From an uncultured Duncaniella sp. (GTDB lineage Bacteria; Bacteroidota; Bacteroidia; Bacteroidales; Muribaculaceae), in contig CAJUCI010000019.1 of NCBI GenBank assembly GCA_910584825.1, positions 1 to 50,742 on the forward strand: a DNA stretch of 50,742 nt. Direction: 5' to 3'. The number at the start of each line of letters is the position of its first letter. Within the stretch, counting starts at the first letter, position 1. Shown here piece after piece: positions 24,080-33,374 of the stretch. The translations under genes and the position numbers were made by a program. Below the pieces are notes generated by a model that had not been told where the DNA came from, did no database searches, and worked only from the letters and a program-made list of their open reading frames with translations.

Positions 24080-25261
24080 ATGAGATACTTCTTTTCGGCC
24101 GGTGAGGCCTCAGGCGACGTGCATGCTGCACAGGTTATACGTGAGTTGCGACAGCTCGACCCCGAGGCTGAGTTCACATTTCTCGGCGGTGACGAGATGG
24201 CCCGCGAGGCGGGTCACGAGCCGCTGATTCATTACCGCCGCATGGCCTATATGGGGTTTATCGACGTGGCCCGGCATCTGCCCGAGGTGCTTGGTAATCT
24301 CTCAGTGGCCAAGCGGGCTATCGCAGGGGAGCGTCCTGACGCTGTGGTGCTGGTGGACTATCCGGGTTTCAACCTCAAACTCGCCGAGTACGCACATTCG
24401 CTCGGCATCCCGGTACATTATTATATCGCCCCGAAACTGTGGGCGTGGAAGGAGTATCGCATCAAGAAACTGCGCCGGTTTGTCGACCGCCTCTATTCCA
24501 TACTCCCCTTTGAGCCTGAATGGTTTGCCGAGCGCGGAGTCCGGGCCGAGTATGTCGGCAATCCGTCGGTCGAGGAGGTGGAGCGCGCCATATCCGCCAT
24601 GCCTCCGCGCGAAGAATTCTGCGCCCGTCACGGACTCGATTCCCGCCCGATACTTGCCGTAGTGCCCGGCAGCCGCATGGGTGAAATCAAGGCCAATCTG
24701 CCTGTGATGGATGCCGTGGCGCGGCGTCATCCCGAGATGCAGGCCGTTGTGGCCGGGGCACCGTCGATTGACGATGAGGTGTACCGTCGGTTCACATCAC
24801 TGCCCGTGGTTCACGCCACAACGCTCCAGCTCATGTCATATGCCCGCGCCGCGATGGTGACTTCGGGCACAGCCTCGCTCGAAAGCGCGCTTGCCGGAGC
24901 ACCGCAGGTGGTGTGTTACAGGGCTGTGGGTTGGAAATGGGCGCATGACCTGTTCATGCACATATTGAAGATACCGTATTGCTCTCTGCCCAATCTTATC
25001 ACCGGGCGAATTGACCGTCAGGCGCGTGATGAGGTGAACCGCGAGGCCGTCAGGACAGGTGTGCGCGGATGGATTATACCTGAAATGCTTGTGCATAACT
25101 GCACACCCGACACGGTTGACGCCCAGCTCTCCCCCTTGCTTGCCGACACCCCGGCGCGTCAGGCGCAGCTCGCAGGCTATGCCGACGTGCGCCGTCTTCT
25201 CTTCACCCCCGCCTCCGCCGCCCGCACCGTTGCCGAAAGCATCTACGGCCACAAACGATAG
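24080..25261 (+). CDS. lpxB: Lipid-A-disaccharide synthase
   Basis: A 393-residue GT19 glycosyltransferase that joins UDP-2,3-diacylglucosamine and lipid X into the tetra-acyl disaccharide of lipid A, at the inner face of the cytoplasmic membrane. The start MRYFFSAGEASGDVHAAQVI has the family signature SAGEASGD. Other conserved pieces are VDYPGFNLKLA, KLWAWKEYRIKKL, VGNPSVEE, PGSRMGEIKANLP and SGTASLESALAGAPQVVCYR. Length is typical. It stands alone, divergent from the glucosaminidase gene and convergent with a peptidase gene. Confidence 0.98.
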   Translation: MRYFFSAGEASGDVHAAQVIRELRQLDPEAEFTFLGGDEMAREAGHEPLIHYRRMAYMGFIDVARHLPEVLGNLSVAKRAIAGERPDAVVLVDYPGFNLKLAEYAHSLGIPVHYYIAPKLWAWKEYRIKKLRRFVDRLYSILPFEPEWFAERGVRAEYVGNPSVEEVERAISAMPPREEFCARHGLDSRPILAVVPGSRMGEIKANLPVMDAVARRHPEMQAVVAGAPSIDDEVYRRFTSLPVVHATTLQLMSYARAAMVTSGTASLESALAGAPQVVCYRAVGWKWAHDLFMHILKIPYCSLPNLITGRIDRQARDEVNREAVRTGVRGWIIPEMLVHNCTPDTVDAQLSPLLADTPARQAQLAGYADVRRLLFTPASAARTVAESIYGHKR

Positions 25262-25300
25262 GCTATTGGAGGGTGTGATGTGGGTTGGGGGATGTGCGGA

Positions 25301-26146
25301 TTAACGCTGGGGGAACTGGCCGGTGGCGAGGCCTGACTTGAGGGCAGATTCGCGCTGGGCCGAGGTGCCGTGGGTGAATGAGTCGGGCACGGCGTAGCCC
25401 TGGGCGCGTTTCTGCAGATAGTCGTCACCGATTTTCTGAGCGGCATCAAGAGCCTCCTCTATGTCGCCCTCTTCAAGCGAACGGAATCGTTTGTTGTCAT
25501 GGTGTGCCCACACTCCGGCATAGTAGTCGGCCTGCAGTTCGAGAGCCACGCTTATGCGGTTGGCCTCGGCCTCGCTGAGCTGTGACATGCGCTGGTGGGC
25601 GTCGGTGAGGGTGCCGAGCAGATATTGCACGTGGTGGCCTACTTCGTGGGCTATGACATAGGCGTATGCAAAATCGCCGTCGGCCCCGAGGGTCTTGCGC
25701 ATGTCGGAGAAAAATGACAGGTCGATATACAGGCTTTGGTCAGCCGAGCAATAGAACGGGCCGACCTGTGCCGTGGCGTTGCCGCATCCGCTCTGCACCG
25801 AGCCGGTGAAGAGTACGAGTGTCGGCGGGTCATATTCAAGACCCTGCTCAGCAAAAAGTTGCGACCATACGTCCTCGGTGCCGGCGAGTATCTGCTTGGA
25901 GAATGTGGCAAGCTCCTCTTCCTCGGCGGTGGGAGTGTACGCGCCATCGGTTTGGGAGTATCCGCCCGAGGTAAGCTGTCCGGCGTTCTGCATGAGCACG
26001 TCGAGAGGGTTGCCGCCTGAAATCCAGGCGATGATGACAGCTATGACCACTGCACCGATGCCTCCGCCGATTTTCAGCCCGGAGCCCATGCCCCGTCCGC
26101 GGCGGTCATCGAAATTAGAACTTTGTCGTCGGCCGTTAAGTCGCAT
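25301..26146 (-). CDS. YpfJ-family neutral zinc metallopeptidase
   Basis: A 281-residue protein of PF04228. A basic N-terminus (RLNGRRQSSNFDDRRGRGMG) is the family's usual start. One membrane helix follows (about 26-46, IGAVVIAVIIAWISGG), so the body faces the periplasm. The zinc site HEVGHHVQ with a downstream Glu in ELQADYYAGVW, and CGNATAQVGPFYC for a probable disulfide, are visible. Substrates are not known. It is monocistronic, preceded by a repeat-rich spacer and the aquaporin terminator. Confidence 0.93.
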   Translation of the reverse strand: MRLNGRRQSSNFDDRRGRGMGSGLKIGGGIGAVVIAVIIAWISGGNPLDVLMQNAGQLTSGGYSQTDGAYTPTAEEEELATFSKQILAGTEDVWSQLFAEQGLEYDPPTLVLFTGSVQSGCGNATAQVGPFYCSADQSLYIDLSFFSDMRKTLGADGDFAYAYVIAHEVGHHVQYLLGTLTDAHQRMSQLSEAEANRISVALELQADYYAGVWAHHDNKRFRSLEEGDIEEALDAAQKIGDDYLQKRAQGYAVPDSFTHGTSAQRESALKSGLATGQFPQR

Positions 26147-26306
26147 AGTTTGTAGCGTTTAGAATTTAAAACTTGGAGTTTAAGCTTCGGGTTTAAAAAG
26201 TAAAAGAGTTTAAAAAGTTAAGAGAAGTGTTCTGCGTGTACGGTACGGCACGTCACATCACTTCTCTTAACTCCTTTAACTTATTACTCCATATACTATA
26301 GAGAAC
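26147..26306. repeat. AT-rich low-complexity spacer with hairpin
   Basis: The first half (about 26160-26220) has degenerate TTTAAAAAGTTAA and GAGTTTAA units like those at 9690-9770 and 33350-33374. The second half holds the hairpin at 26216-26272. No gene is seen. Confidence 0.5.
26216..26272 (-). terminator. Terminator of aquaporin gene
   Basis: A perfect 14-bp inverted repeat (AGTTAAGAGAAGTG / CACTTCTCTTAACT) with a 29-base interior that can pair further. On the minus strand it is followed by TTTTTAAACTCTTTT. It lies 35 nt after the aquaporin stop. Confidence 0.75.
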
Positions 26307-27014
26307 CTACTTCTTAATGATGTTCCATACAGCCGAGCTGCCGAGCGCGCCTACGAAGGGAGCGACGATGAAGAGCCAGAGCTGTGAGAGGGGGATGCTG
26401 TTGCCCTCGATAGCGGCGAAGATGGCGGGACCTACCGAACGGGCGGGGTTAACCGATGTGCCGGTGATGGGAATACAAGCGATGTGTACGAGCACGAGGG
26501 TGAGGCCGATGGCGAGACCGGCAAAGTTGCCTGCGCCCTTCTTCTCATCGGTAGTGCCGAGCACTACGAGCACGAAGATGAATGTGAATATCATCTCGGC
26601 GAGGAATGCGGGCACGATGTTGCCCTCCATGAATGAGTTGGAGCCTGTGGTGGTAGTGTTGTTGAACACGGCCTCGATTCCGGCCTCATTGCCGGTGTGG
26701 ACGAGCAGATAGAGCACGGCCGATGCGATGATAGCACCGATTACCTGGAATATCATGTAGTTGATTGCCTCAGAGCCTTTCATGCGACCGTTGGCCCATA
26801 CGCCGAGGGTGATGGCGGGGTTGATGTGACAGCCTGAAATGTTGCCGATGGTGTAGGCCATTGCCACTACCGAGAGGCCGAAGGCAAACGCTACGCCGAG
26901 TGTAGTTACTCCGAAACCTGTGGTGCCGAGGCCGATGCCTGCAAAGATTGCGCTGCCGCAACCCATGAGTACGAGCACGAATGTGCCAATCATCTCTGCT
27001 AAATACTTATTCAT
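26307..27014 (-). CDS. aqpZ: Aquaporin Z-type water channel
   Basis: A 235-residue inner-membrane channel from the ATG at 27014, which begins MNKYLAEMIGTFVLVLMGCG as aquaporins do; a longer frame from a TTG at 27134 crosses the promoter and is rejected. Six membrane helices and two half-helices are seen. Both NPA boxes are intact (CHINPAITLG and GTSVNPARSVGPA). The His of the second membrane half and the Arg after the second NPA suit a water-selective filter of AqpZ type. It helps osmotic adjustment. Monocistronic, with promoter and terminator visible. Confidence 0.95.
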   Translation of the reverse strand: MNKYLAEMIGTFVLVLMGCGSAIFAGIGLGTTGFGVTTLGVAFAFGLSVVAMAYTIGNISGCHINPAITLGVWANGRMKGSEAINYMIFQVIGAIIASAVLYLLVHTGNEAGIEAVFNNTTTTGSNSFMEGNIVPAFLAEMIFTFIFVLVVLGTTDEKKGAGNFAGLAIGLTLVLVHIACIPITGTSVNPARSVGPAIFAAIEGNSIPLSQLWLFIVAPFVGALGSSAVWNIIKK

Positions 27015-27092
27015 GTAAAGTGTTTTAGGTAAATTAATAAATAGTTGTGAGAAATATTGCGTGGCTGGATGAGGGTTTGTAACCTCTGACGA

Positions 27093-27124
27093 CAAAAGTA
27101 GCAAAAATGAGTGATATGTTGCAA
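27093..27124 (-). promoter_or_regulatory. Aquaporin promoter
   Basis: On the minus strand TTG (27122-27124) and TACTTTTG (27093-27100) are 21 bp apart and fit -33 and -7 elements. The -7 lies 78 bp before the aquaporin ATG. The TTGCAA palindrome at 27119-27124 may supply the -33 of the divergent promoter too. Confidence 0.5.
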
Positions 27125-27152
27125 CATAATCCAAAAAAAATCGTTATTTTTG
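27119..27152 (+). promoter_or_regulatory. Promoter of the C69 dipeptidase operon
   Basis: TATTTTTG at 27145-27152 fits the -7 consensus. TTG at 27119-27121 could be the -33 at a slightly long spacing of 23 bp. The -7 lies 66 bp before the ATG. Confidence 0.4.
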
Positions 27153-27218
27153 CACTAAACTACAGCCCGTTGCAACAATTTTGCAACAAATTGAGACTAC
27201 AATAAAAATCATTATCAT

Positions 27219-28856
27219 ATGAAAATATCATCATTACTTCTGGGGCTTGCCCTCATGATTCCGGCTGCGGCCTTTCCGTGCACGAGCCTCATCGCAGGCA
27301 AGAACGCCACCAAGGACGGTTCGGTGCTGGTGACATACGCGGCCGACAGCCACACCCTGTACGGCGAACTCTATAACACCCCCGGCGGCACTCACGAGCC
27401 GGGCGAGATGCGCAAGATTTATGAATGGGACACCGGCAAGTATCTCGGCGAGATTCCCCAGCCGGCGCGCACCTACACTACCATCGGCAACATGAACGAG
27501 CATGGCGTGACAATAGCCGAGAGCACCTGGGGCGGACGTCACGAGCTGGAGGACACCACCGGCATCATGGACTACGGTTCGCTCATCTACGTTACCCTCG
27601 AGCGCGCAACCAACGCACGCGAGGCCCTGAAAATCATGACCGACCTTGTGGCCGAGTATGGCTACCATTCGAGCGGAGAGTCATTCTCGATTGCCGACCC
27701 CAACGAGGCGTGGGTGATGGAGCTTATCGGCAAAGGCGGCAAGGAAAAGGGTGCCGTATGGGTGGCCCGCCGCATCCCCGACGACTGCATCTCGGGCCAT
27801 GCCAACCATCCGCGCATCCATCAGTTCCCGCTCGACGACAAGGAGAACACCATCTATTCGCCCGACGTGATAGACTTCGCCCGCAAGCAGGGTTATTTCA
27901 AAGGCAAGGACAAGGATTTCAGCTTCTCGTTGGCCTACGGCGAACTTGACGGCACCGCCACCCGCGGATGCGACGGTCGTGTGTGGAGCTACTTCAACCG
28001 CTTCTCTGAGGGTATGGACAAGTATCTCCCCTGGGTCATGGAGGCCAAGGGCGAGCCGATGCCCCTCTGGATTAAGCCTGACAATAAACTCAGCCTCAAC
28101 GACATGCGCTGGATGATGCGCGACCATTTCGAGGACACTCCTATGGATATGACCAAGGATGTGGGCGCAGGCCCCTACAAGGTGCCCTACCGCTGGAGAC
28201 CTATGACATTCAAGGTGGACGGCAAGGAGTATCTCAACGAGCGCGCCATTGCAACACAACAGACCGGCTTCTCATTCGTGTCGCAGATGAACGAGGCTCA
28301 CCCCTCAATGATGAAGGGCATACTGTGGTTTGGCGTGGATGATGCCAATACATGCGTGTATGTGCCTATGTATAACTGTCTTACCGAGGTGCCTCACGAG
28401 TTTGCCCACGGTAACGGCGATATGCTCACACTCTCGTGGGACGCCGCCTTCTGGGTCAACAACTATGTGGCCAACCAGGCATATAACCGTTACAGCCAGA
28501 TGATTCCCGATATCCGCCGTGTGCAGGAGGCCGAGGAGCAGACCCTCGACAATGAGGTGAAGTCACTCATGGCCGGTGTGAAGAATATGGACGAGGCAGA
28601 GGCTCTGAACGTGGTGCGCAACCATTCGCACATGGCGTCGCAACGCTATCTGAAGCGTTACAGGAATCTCGGCGACTATCTCCTTGTGAAGTATCTTGAC
28701 GGCAATGTCAAGAAGGAGAAGGACGGCAAGTTTGAGCGCACGCCCGAGGGCATGTGTGTGTCGCCCAACTTCCCCGGCTATGACGAGCGTTACTATCGCT
28801 CAATCGTCGAGGATGCCGGTGACCATCTCCGCGTAAAGGACATCGAAAGGAAATGA
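27219..28856 (+). CDS. C69 family dipeptidase
   Basis: A 545-residue Ntn-hydrolase of the peptidase U34/C69 family. A signal peptide (MKISSLLLGLALMIPAAAF) is followed by Pro and then the nucleophile Cys21 in CTSLIAGKNATKDGSV. The Cys becomes N-terminal by removal of the leader, as in dipeptidase A. Other family segments are TTIGNMNEHGVTIAESTWGG, FSIADPNEAWVMELIGKGG and ISGHANHPRI. It hydrolyses dipeptides, probably in the periplasm, supporting amino acid use. It is the first of a plus-strand operon and its stop overlaps the uvrD start by ATGA. Confidence 0.95.
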   Translation: MKISSLLLGLALMIPAAAFPCTSLIAGKNATKDGSVLVTYAADSHTLYGELYNTPGGTHEPGEMRKIYEWDTGKYLGEIPQPARTYTTIGNMNEHGVTIAESTWGGRHELEDTTGIMDYGSLIYVTLERATNAREALKIMTDLVAEYGYHSSGESFSIADPNEAWVMELIGKGGKEKGAVWVARRIPDDCISGHANHPRIHQFPLDDKENTIYSPDVIDFARKQGYFKGKDKDFSFSLAYGELDGTATRGCDGRVWSYFNRFSEGMDKYLPWVMEAKGEPMPLWIKPDNKLSLNDMRWMMRDHFEDTPMDMTKDVGAGPYKVPYRWRPMTFKVDGKEYLNERAIATQQTGFSFVSQMNEAHPSMMKGILWFGVDDANTCVYVPMYNCLTEVPHEFAHGNGDMLTLSWDAAFWVNNYVANQAYNRYSQMIPDIRRVQEAEEQTLDNEVKSLMAGVKNMDEAEALNVVRNHSHMASQRYLKRYRNLGDYLLVKYLDGNVKKEKDGKFERTPEGMCVSPNFPGYDERYYRSIVEDAGDHLRVKDIERK

Positions 28857-31219
28857 ACCAAGAGGAATATCTCGGAAAACTGAACCCACAGCAGCGGGCG
28901 GCCGTAGAATACTGCGACGGCCCGCAGCTTGTCATTGCCGGGGCCGGCTCGGGCAAGACGAGGGTGCTGACTTATAAGATTGTGCACCTCCTTGCCCAAG
29001 GTTACGAGCCTTGGCGGATACTCGCGCTGACGTTTACCAACAAAGCCGCGCGTGAGATGCGCGAGCGTATCCAGGCTCTCGTCGGCCCCGATGTGGCCGC
29101 GCGCCTGTGGATGGGTACGTTCCACTCCATTTTCGCCCGCATACTCAGGCAGAACGCCGAGCGCATTGGCTTCAAAAGCTCGTTCACAATCTATGACGCG
29201 TCCGACTCCAAGGCCCTTGTCAAGCTCATAATCAAGGATATGCAGCTTGACGACAAGGTGTATAAGCCGTCGACTGTACACAATGCCATATCGTGGGCCA
29301 AGAACGCGCTTATCTCGCCCGAGCAGTATGCCATGAGCCGCGACCTGCTGGCCGCCGACGAGCGTGCCAAGCGTCCGCGCATATGCGAGATTTACCGCAA
29401 TTACCGCGACCGCTGCACCGTGGCCGGGGCGATGGATTTTGACGACCTGCTCTATTATACTAATGTGTTGCTGAGGGATAATCCTGACGTGCGCAGGCAC
29501 TATCAGGAGTTTTTCCGCTATGTGCTTGTGGATGAGTATCAGGACACCAACTTTGCCCAGCATCTGATAGTCAAGCAGCTCACGCAGGACTCGCAGAGGC
29601 TGTGCGTGGTGGGCGACGATGCGCAGAGTATATATTCGTTTCGCGGGGCCAATATCCGCAACATCCTCGAGCTGGAGATGTCCTATCCCGGACTGCTCAC
29701 ATTCAAGCTCGAGCGCAATTACCGCTCGACCCAAAATATAATCAATGCGGCCGGCAGCCTCATAAGCAAGAACCGCGACCAGATACCCAAGAACGTCTAT
29801 TCCGAAAACGACCGCGGAAAGCTGATAGATGTGGCACGGTGTTACAGCGACTATGAGGAGGCGGCGCAGGTGGCCGCCAAGGTGACGCAGCTCAAGCGCA
29901 GCACGGGCGACTCGTATGACGAGTTTGCAATCCTCTACCGCACCAATGCCCAGAGCCGTGTGCTCGAGGAGTCGCTGCGCAAGAGGAATGTTCCCTACCG
30001 CATCTATGGCGGCCTGTCGTTCTATCAGCGCAAGGAGGTGAAGGACGCCATCGCATACTTCCGCATGTCGCTCAATCCCGATGACGATGAGGCCCTGCGC
30101 AGGATTATCAACTTCCCCGCGCGCGGCATAGGCGACACTACGCTCAACAAGATTACTCGTGCGGCCATCGATGCCCGCGTGAGCATGTGGCAGGTAATCA
30201 CGCACATGGATGAGTATGACTGCGGGCTAAATGCGGGCACCAAGAAGAAACTCGCGGCGTTTGCCGAGCTTATAGACGGATTCATCGAGCGCAACGTCCG
30301 CGGGGCCGATGCCTATGACGTGGCCCGCCATATCATCGAGCGAACCGGGCTGTTCACCATGCTGCTGCATGACTCCACCCCCGAGAGCATATCCAAGCAG
30401 GAGAATCTGCAGGAGTTGCTAAAGGGTGTCAAGGAGTATGTCGAGGGCATGGTGGAGCAGGGGCGCGAGGAGATTTCGCTCGGCCACTTCATGACCGAGG
30501 TGTCGCTTGCCACCGACCAGGATGTCAATGCCGACACCGATGAGGAGTGCGTCACCCTGATGACCGTCCATGCCGCCAAGGGCCTGGAGTTTGACAACGT
30601 GTTTGTCGTGGGTGTCGAGGAGGAGCTTTTCCCCTCGGCGATGGCCCAGCAGTCGCCCGCCGAGATTGAGGAGGAGAGGCGTCTGCTCTACGTCGCCATC
30701 ACTCGCGCCCGCAAGTTCTGCATGATAAGCTATGCCACACAGCGTTTCCGCAATGGCCAGACGGTGTTCCCGCGTCCGTCGAGGTTTATCGGCGATATTG
30801 ACTCTCAGTATCTGCACCTGTCCACGGGCGATGACTTCATGACTTCGCAACCCTCGCGTCAGCGCGGCGGGTCGTTGCCGTTCAACGCCTCGATGGCCGG
30901 GTCGGCGCGCTCGCTCAGCGATTTGCGCAGACCGCAGCCGTCGCCGTCAATGCCCCGCAGCGTGTTCGGGCGTGAGGTCGAGGCCTCATCCGCGCCACGC
31001 CGTGCGTCGGCCCCGACGGCAGGAGGGGGCGATTTCACGCTCCATTCGGTCGGCGAAGTCAAGGTGGGCACACGCATAAGGCACACCAAGTTTGGTGTGG
31101 GACTGGTGGAGCATATCGACACCTCGGGCGTTGACCCGAGGATGACGGTGGCGTTTGAGGAGGATGATATGCCCACACGCACCCTGCTGTTCAAGTACGC
31201 TAAATTTATGATTCTATGA
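28853..31219 (+). CDS. UvrD/PcrA-type superfamily 1 DNA helicase
   Basis: A 788-residue 3'-5' DNA helicase used in excision repair and removal of blocked recombination or replication intermediates. The Q-motif and Walker A are in LNPQQRAAVEYCDGP and IAGAGSGKTRVL. Motif II is LVDEYQDTN, motif III GDDAQSIYSFRGA, motif IV ERNYRST, motif V TVHAAKGLEFDNVFV and motif VI LLYVAITRA. The C-terminal 70 residues include a PcrA-like segment (VGTRIRHTKFGVGLVEHI) that binds RNA polymerase or DNA in relatives. It overlaps its neighbours on both sides by 4 bases. Confidence 0.97.
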   Translation: MNQEEYLGKLNPQQRAAVEYCDGPQLVIAGAGSGKTRVLTYKIVHLLAQGYEPWRILALTFTNKAAREMRERIQALVGPDVAARLWMGTFHSIFARILRQNAERIGFKSSFTIYDASDSKALVKLIIKDMQLDDKVYKPSTVHNAISWAKNALISPEQYAMSRDLLAADERAKRPRICEIYRNYRDRCTVAGAMDFDDLLYYTNVLLRDNPDVRRHYQEFFRYVLVDEYQDTNFAQHLIVKQLTQDSQRLCVVGDDAQSIYSFRGANIRNILELEMSYPGLLTFKLERNYRSTQNIINAAGSLISKNRDQIPKNVYSENDRGKLIDVARCYSDYEEAAQVAAKVTQLKRSTGDSYDEFAILYRTNAQSRVLEESLRKRNVPYRIYGGLSFYQRKEVKDAIAYFRMSLNPDDDEALRRIINFPARGIGDTTLNKITRAAIDARVSMWQVITHMDEYDCGLNAGTKKKLAAFAELIDGFIERNVRGADAYDVARHIIERTGLFTMLLHDSTPESISKQENLQELLKGVKEYVEGMVEQGREEISLGHFMTEVSLATDQDVNADTDEECVTLMTVHAAKGLEFDNVFVVGVEEELFPSAMAQQSPAEIEEERRLLYVAITRARKFCMISYATQRFRNGQTVFPRPSRFIGDIDSQYLHLSTGDDFMTSQPSRQRGGSLPFNASMAGSARSLSDLRRPQPSPSMPRSVFGREVEASSAPRRASAPTAGGGDFTLHSVGEVKVGTRIRHTKFGVGLVEHIDTSGVDPRMTVAFEEDDMPTRTLLFKYAKFMIL

Positions 31220-32346
31220 GAAAAGAGGAGATACCTACCCCGTACTATATAGTTTATGAGGAGCGCATGCGCCGCAACCTCGAACTGATAACCCGCGTGG
31301 AGCGTGAGGCCGGCGTGAATATCATTATGGCGTTCAAGGCTAATGCGCTGTGGCGGTCTTTTGACATCGTGAGGGAGTATAACCGCGACTTCACGGCCAG
31401 CTCGCTCAACGAGTTGCGCCTGGGCAACGAAGAGCTTGGGGGCGAGGCGCATGTCTATTGCCCCGTGTACACCCCTGCGACCATAGGCGAGTTCCTGAGC
31501 CGCGCAACGCACTTGACGTTCAATTCGCTGAGCCAGTGGGAGAGATACGGCGCGCAGACTCTTGCCGCAGGTGTGTCGCCGGGCCTGAGGGTCAACCCGC
31601 AGTGCTCGGTGATTGAGACCGAAATATACAATCCCGCTCTGCCCGGCTCGCGTTTCGGCGTGACGGCCGAGCAGCTTGGAGGCACGCTGCCCGAGGGCAT
31701 AGAGGGGTTGCATTTCCATGCGTTGTGCGAGAGCACTTCCTACGACCTTGCCAAGGTGCTCGAGGCGTTTGAGGCGCAGTTCGGTCAGTATCTGCGGCAG
31801 GTTAAGTGGGTCAACTTCGGTGGCGGACATCTCATGACCCGCGAGGGGTATGAAGTGGAGCATCTCATCGGTGTGCTTCGCGGATTCAGGGAGCGTTATC
31901 CCCGGCTCAAGGTGGTGCTCGAGCCGGGCAGCGCGTGGATGTGGCGTACGGGCGACCTCATCACATCGGTGCTCGATGTGGTGGAGAATCAGGGAGTCAA
32001 GACTGCCATAATCGATGCATCATTCGCATGCCATATGCCTGACTGCCTGGAGATGCCCTACAAACCGGCCATCACTGAGAGTGTGCCCGAGGCACCTGGC
32101 CTGCCTGTATATCGTCTCGGCGGCAATTCATGCTTGAGCGGCGACTTTGTAGGCGACTGGGCCTTTGGACGTCCGCTGCAGGCGGGGGACAAACTCACGC
32201 TCGAGGATATGAACCACTATACGACGGTCAAGACCACGATGTTTAACGGCATCCAGCATCCGGCCATGGTGATGTGCCGTGCCGATGGCGAGTGCCGTTA
32301 TCTGCGACAGTTTGATTATCAGGATTATAAAAATAGAATGGACTGA
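31216..32346 (+). CDS. nspC: Carboxynorspermidine decarboxylase
   Basis: A 376-residue PLP enzyme that removes CO2 from carboxyspermidine or carboxynorspermidine, the last step of the alternative polyamine route common in Bacteroidota. The fold is the alanine-racemase type: the PLP Lys lies in IIMAFKANALW (about residue 42), HFHALCES and VNFGGGHLMTR follow in the barrel, EPGSAWMW carries the phosphate-side residues, and GGNSCLSGDFVGDW contains the catalytic Cys of this subfamily. The partner dehydrogenase is not in the window. It overlaps uvrD by 4 bases and the GT2 gene by 1. Confidence 0.96.
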   Translation: MRKEEIPTPYYIVYEERMRRNLELITRVEREAGVNIIMAFKANALWRSFDIVREYNRDFTASSLNELRLGNEELGGEAHVYCPVYTPATIGEFLSRATHLTFNSLSQWERYGAQTLAAGVSPGLRVNPQCSVIETEIYNPALPGSRFGVTAEQLGGTLPEGIEGLHFHALCESTSYDLAKVLEAFEAQFGQYLRQVKWVNFGGGHLMTREGYEVEHLIGVLRGFRERYPRLKVVLEPGSAWMWRTGDLITSVLDVVENQGVKTAIIDASFACHMPDCLEMPYKPAITESVPEAPGLPVYRLGGNSCLSGDFVGDWAFGRPLQAGDKLTLEDMNHYTTVKTTMFNGIQHPAMVMCRADGECRYLRQFDYQDYKNRMD

Positions 32347-33347
32347 TGGCTCATCCGCGATTTTCAGTGATAGTGCCCGTCTACAACCGTGTGGACGAGG
32401 TGGAGGACCTCATGGCGAGCCTTGAGGAGCAGACCTGTAAGGATTTTGAGGTGGTGATTGTAGAGGACGGCTCGACGCAGCCTTGCGAGGATGTTGTAAA
32501 GAAGCATTCGGGCGTGCCGTCGAAGTATTTCTACAAGGACAACGAGGGGCGTTCTATAGCCAGGAACTATGGCATGGAGCGGGCCGACGGCGACTATTTC
32601 ATATTCTTTGACAGCGACTGTGTGATACCTCCGCACTATTTCGAGACGCTGTCTGCCGAGCTTGACCGCACCCCGGTCGACTGTTTCGGCGGTCCTGACG
32701 CTGCTCATGAGTCGTTTTCGACCACTCAGAAGGCCATCAATTACGCTATGACCTCGCTGCTCACCACGGGTGGTATTCGCGGCGGCAAGGTGAGCCTCGA
32801 GAAGTTCACCCCGCGCACTTTCAACATGGGATTCTCGCGTGAGGTATATAATAAGGTGGGGGGATTCCGCGAGATGTTTTCCGAGGATATTGACATGAGC
32901 ATGCGCATACGTGGCGCGGGATTCTCGATGGCCCTCATCCGCCCGGCCTATGTCTATCACAAGCGCAGGGTTGATTTCAAGAAGTTTTTCCGCCAGGTGC
33001 ATGTGTTCGGCATGTCGCGCATCACGCTCCATCTGCTCTATCCCGGCTCTATGAAGGCTGTGCACACACTCCCGGCCCTCGCTGTAATTATCGGCCTGGT
33101 TCTGCTTTTGCTCGGCATCTTTGTGTCGCCGTGGTGGCTGCTGCCGTTAGGGATTTATCTTGCGGCCATATTCGTTACCGCGCTTGCGCTCACGCGTTCG
33201 CTGACCATTGCACTCAAGGCCATCCCGGCAAGTGTGATTCAGATATGCGGTTACGGCACAGGCTTCATCAAGGCTTATGTGACCAAAATTCTGCTCGGGC
33301 GCGGACGTGATATACAGGAGGAGATTCTTATCCGCAAAGGAAAGTAG
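32346..33347 (+). CDS. Family 2 glycosyltransferase, membrane-anchored
   Basis: A 333-residue enzyme with an N-terminal GT-A domain: FSVIVPVYNRVDEVEDLMAS start, VIVEDGS, and the metal-binding DxD in FFDSDCVIP (about 95-97). The segment FSEDIDMSMRIR is the ED motif that holds the general base. Two or three membrane helices near 237-285 and a short basic tail suggest it works at the inner membrane. Donor and acceptor are unknown. Its ATG overlaps the nspC stop (TGATG), and radC follows 27 bp later across a GTTTAGAG-type repeat. Confidence 0.9.
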   Translation: MAHPRFSVIVPVYNRVDEVEDLMASLEEQTCKDFEVVIVEDGSTQPCEDVVKKHSGVPSKYFYKDNEGRSIARNYGMERADGDYFIFFDSDCVIPPHYFETLSAELDRTPVDCFGGPDAAHESFSTTQKAINYAMTSLLTTGGIRGGKVSLEKFTPRTFNMGFSREVYNKVGGFREMFSEDIDMSMRIRGAGFSMALIRPAYVYHKRRVDFKKFFRQVHVFGMSRITLHLLYPGSMKAVHTLPALAVIIGLVLLLLGIFVSPWWLLPLGIYLAAIFVTALALTRSLTIALKAIPASVIQICGYGTGFIKAYVTKILLGRGRDIQEEILIRKGK

Positions 33348-33349
33348 GC

Positions 33350-33374
33350 GTTTAGAGTTTAAAGTTTAGAGTTT
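33350..33374 (+). repeat. Short TTTAGAGTTTAAAG repeat spacer
   Basis: Units of GTTTAGA and GTTTAAA follow each other and fill the gap between the GT2 stop and the radC start. The same units make up the spacers near 9690-9770 and 26160-26220. Confidence 0.5.

Noticed and set aside
26307..27134. Longer start for the aquaporin
   Set aside because: The extension starts at TTG, crosses the -7 element at 27093-27100, and adds 40 residues with no resemblance to aquaporins.
28793..30205. A 470-codon frame on the minus strand opposite uvrD
   Set aside because: It lies fully under a gene with all SF1 helicase motifs and has no recognisable domain of its own.
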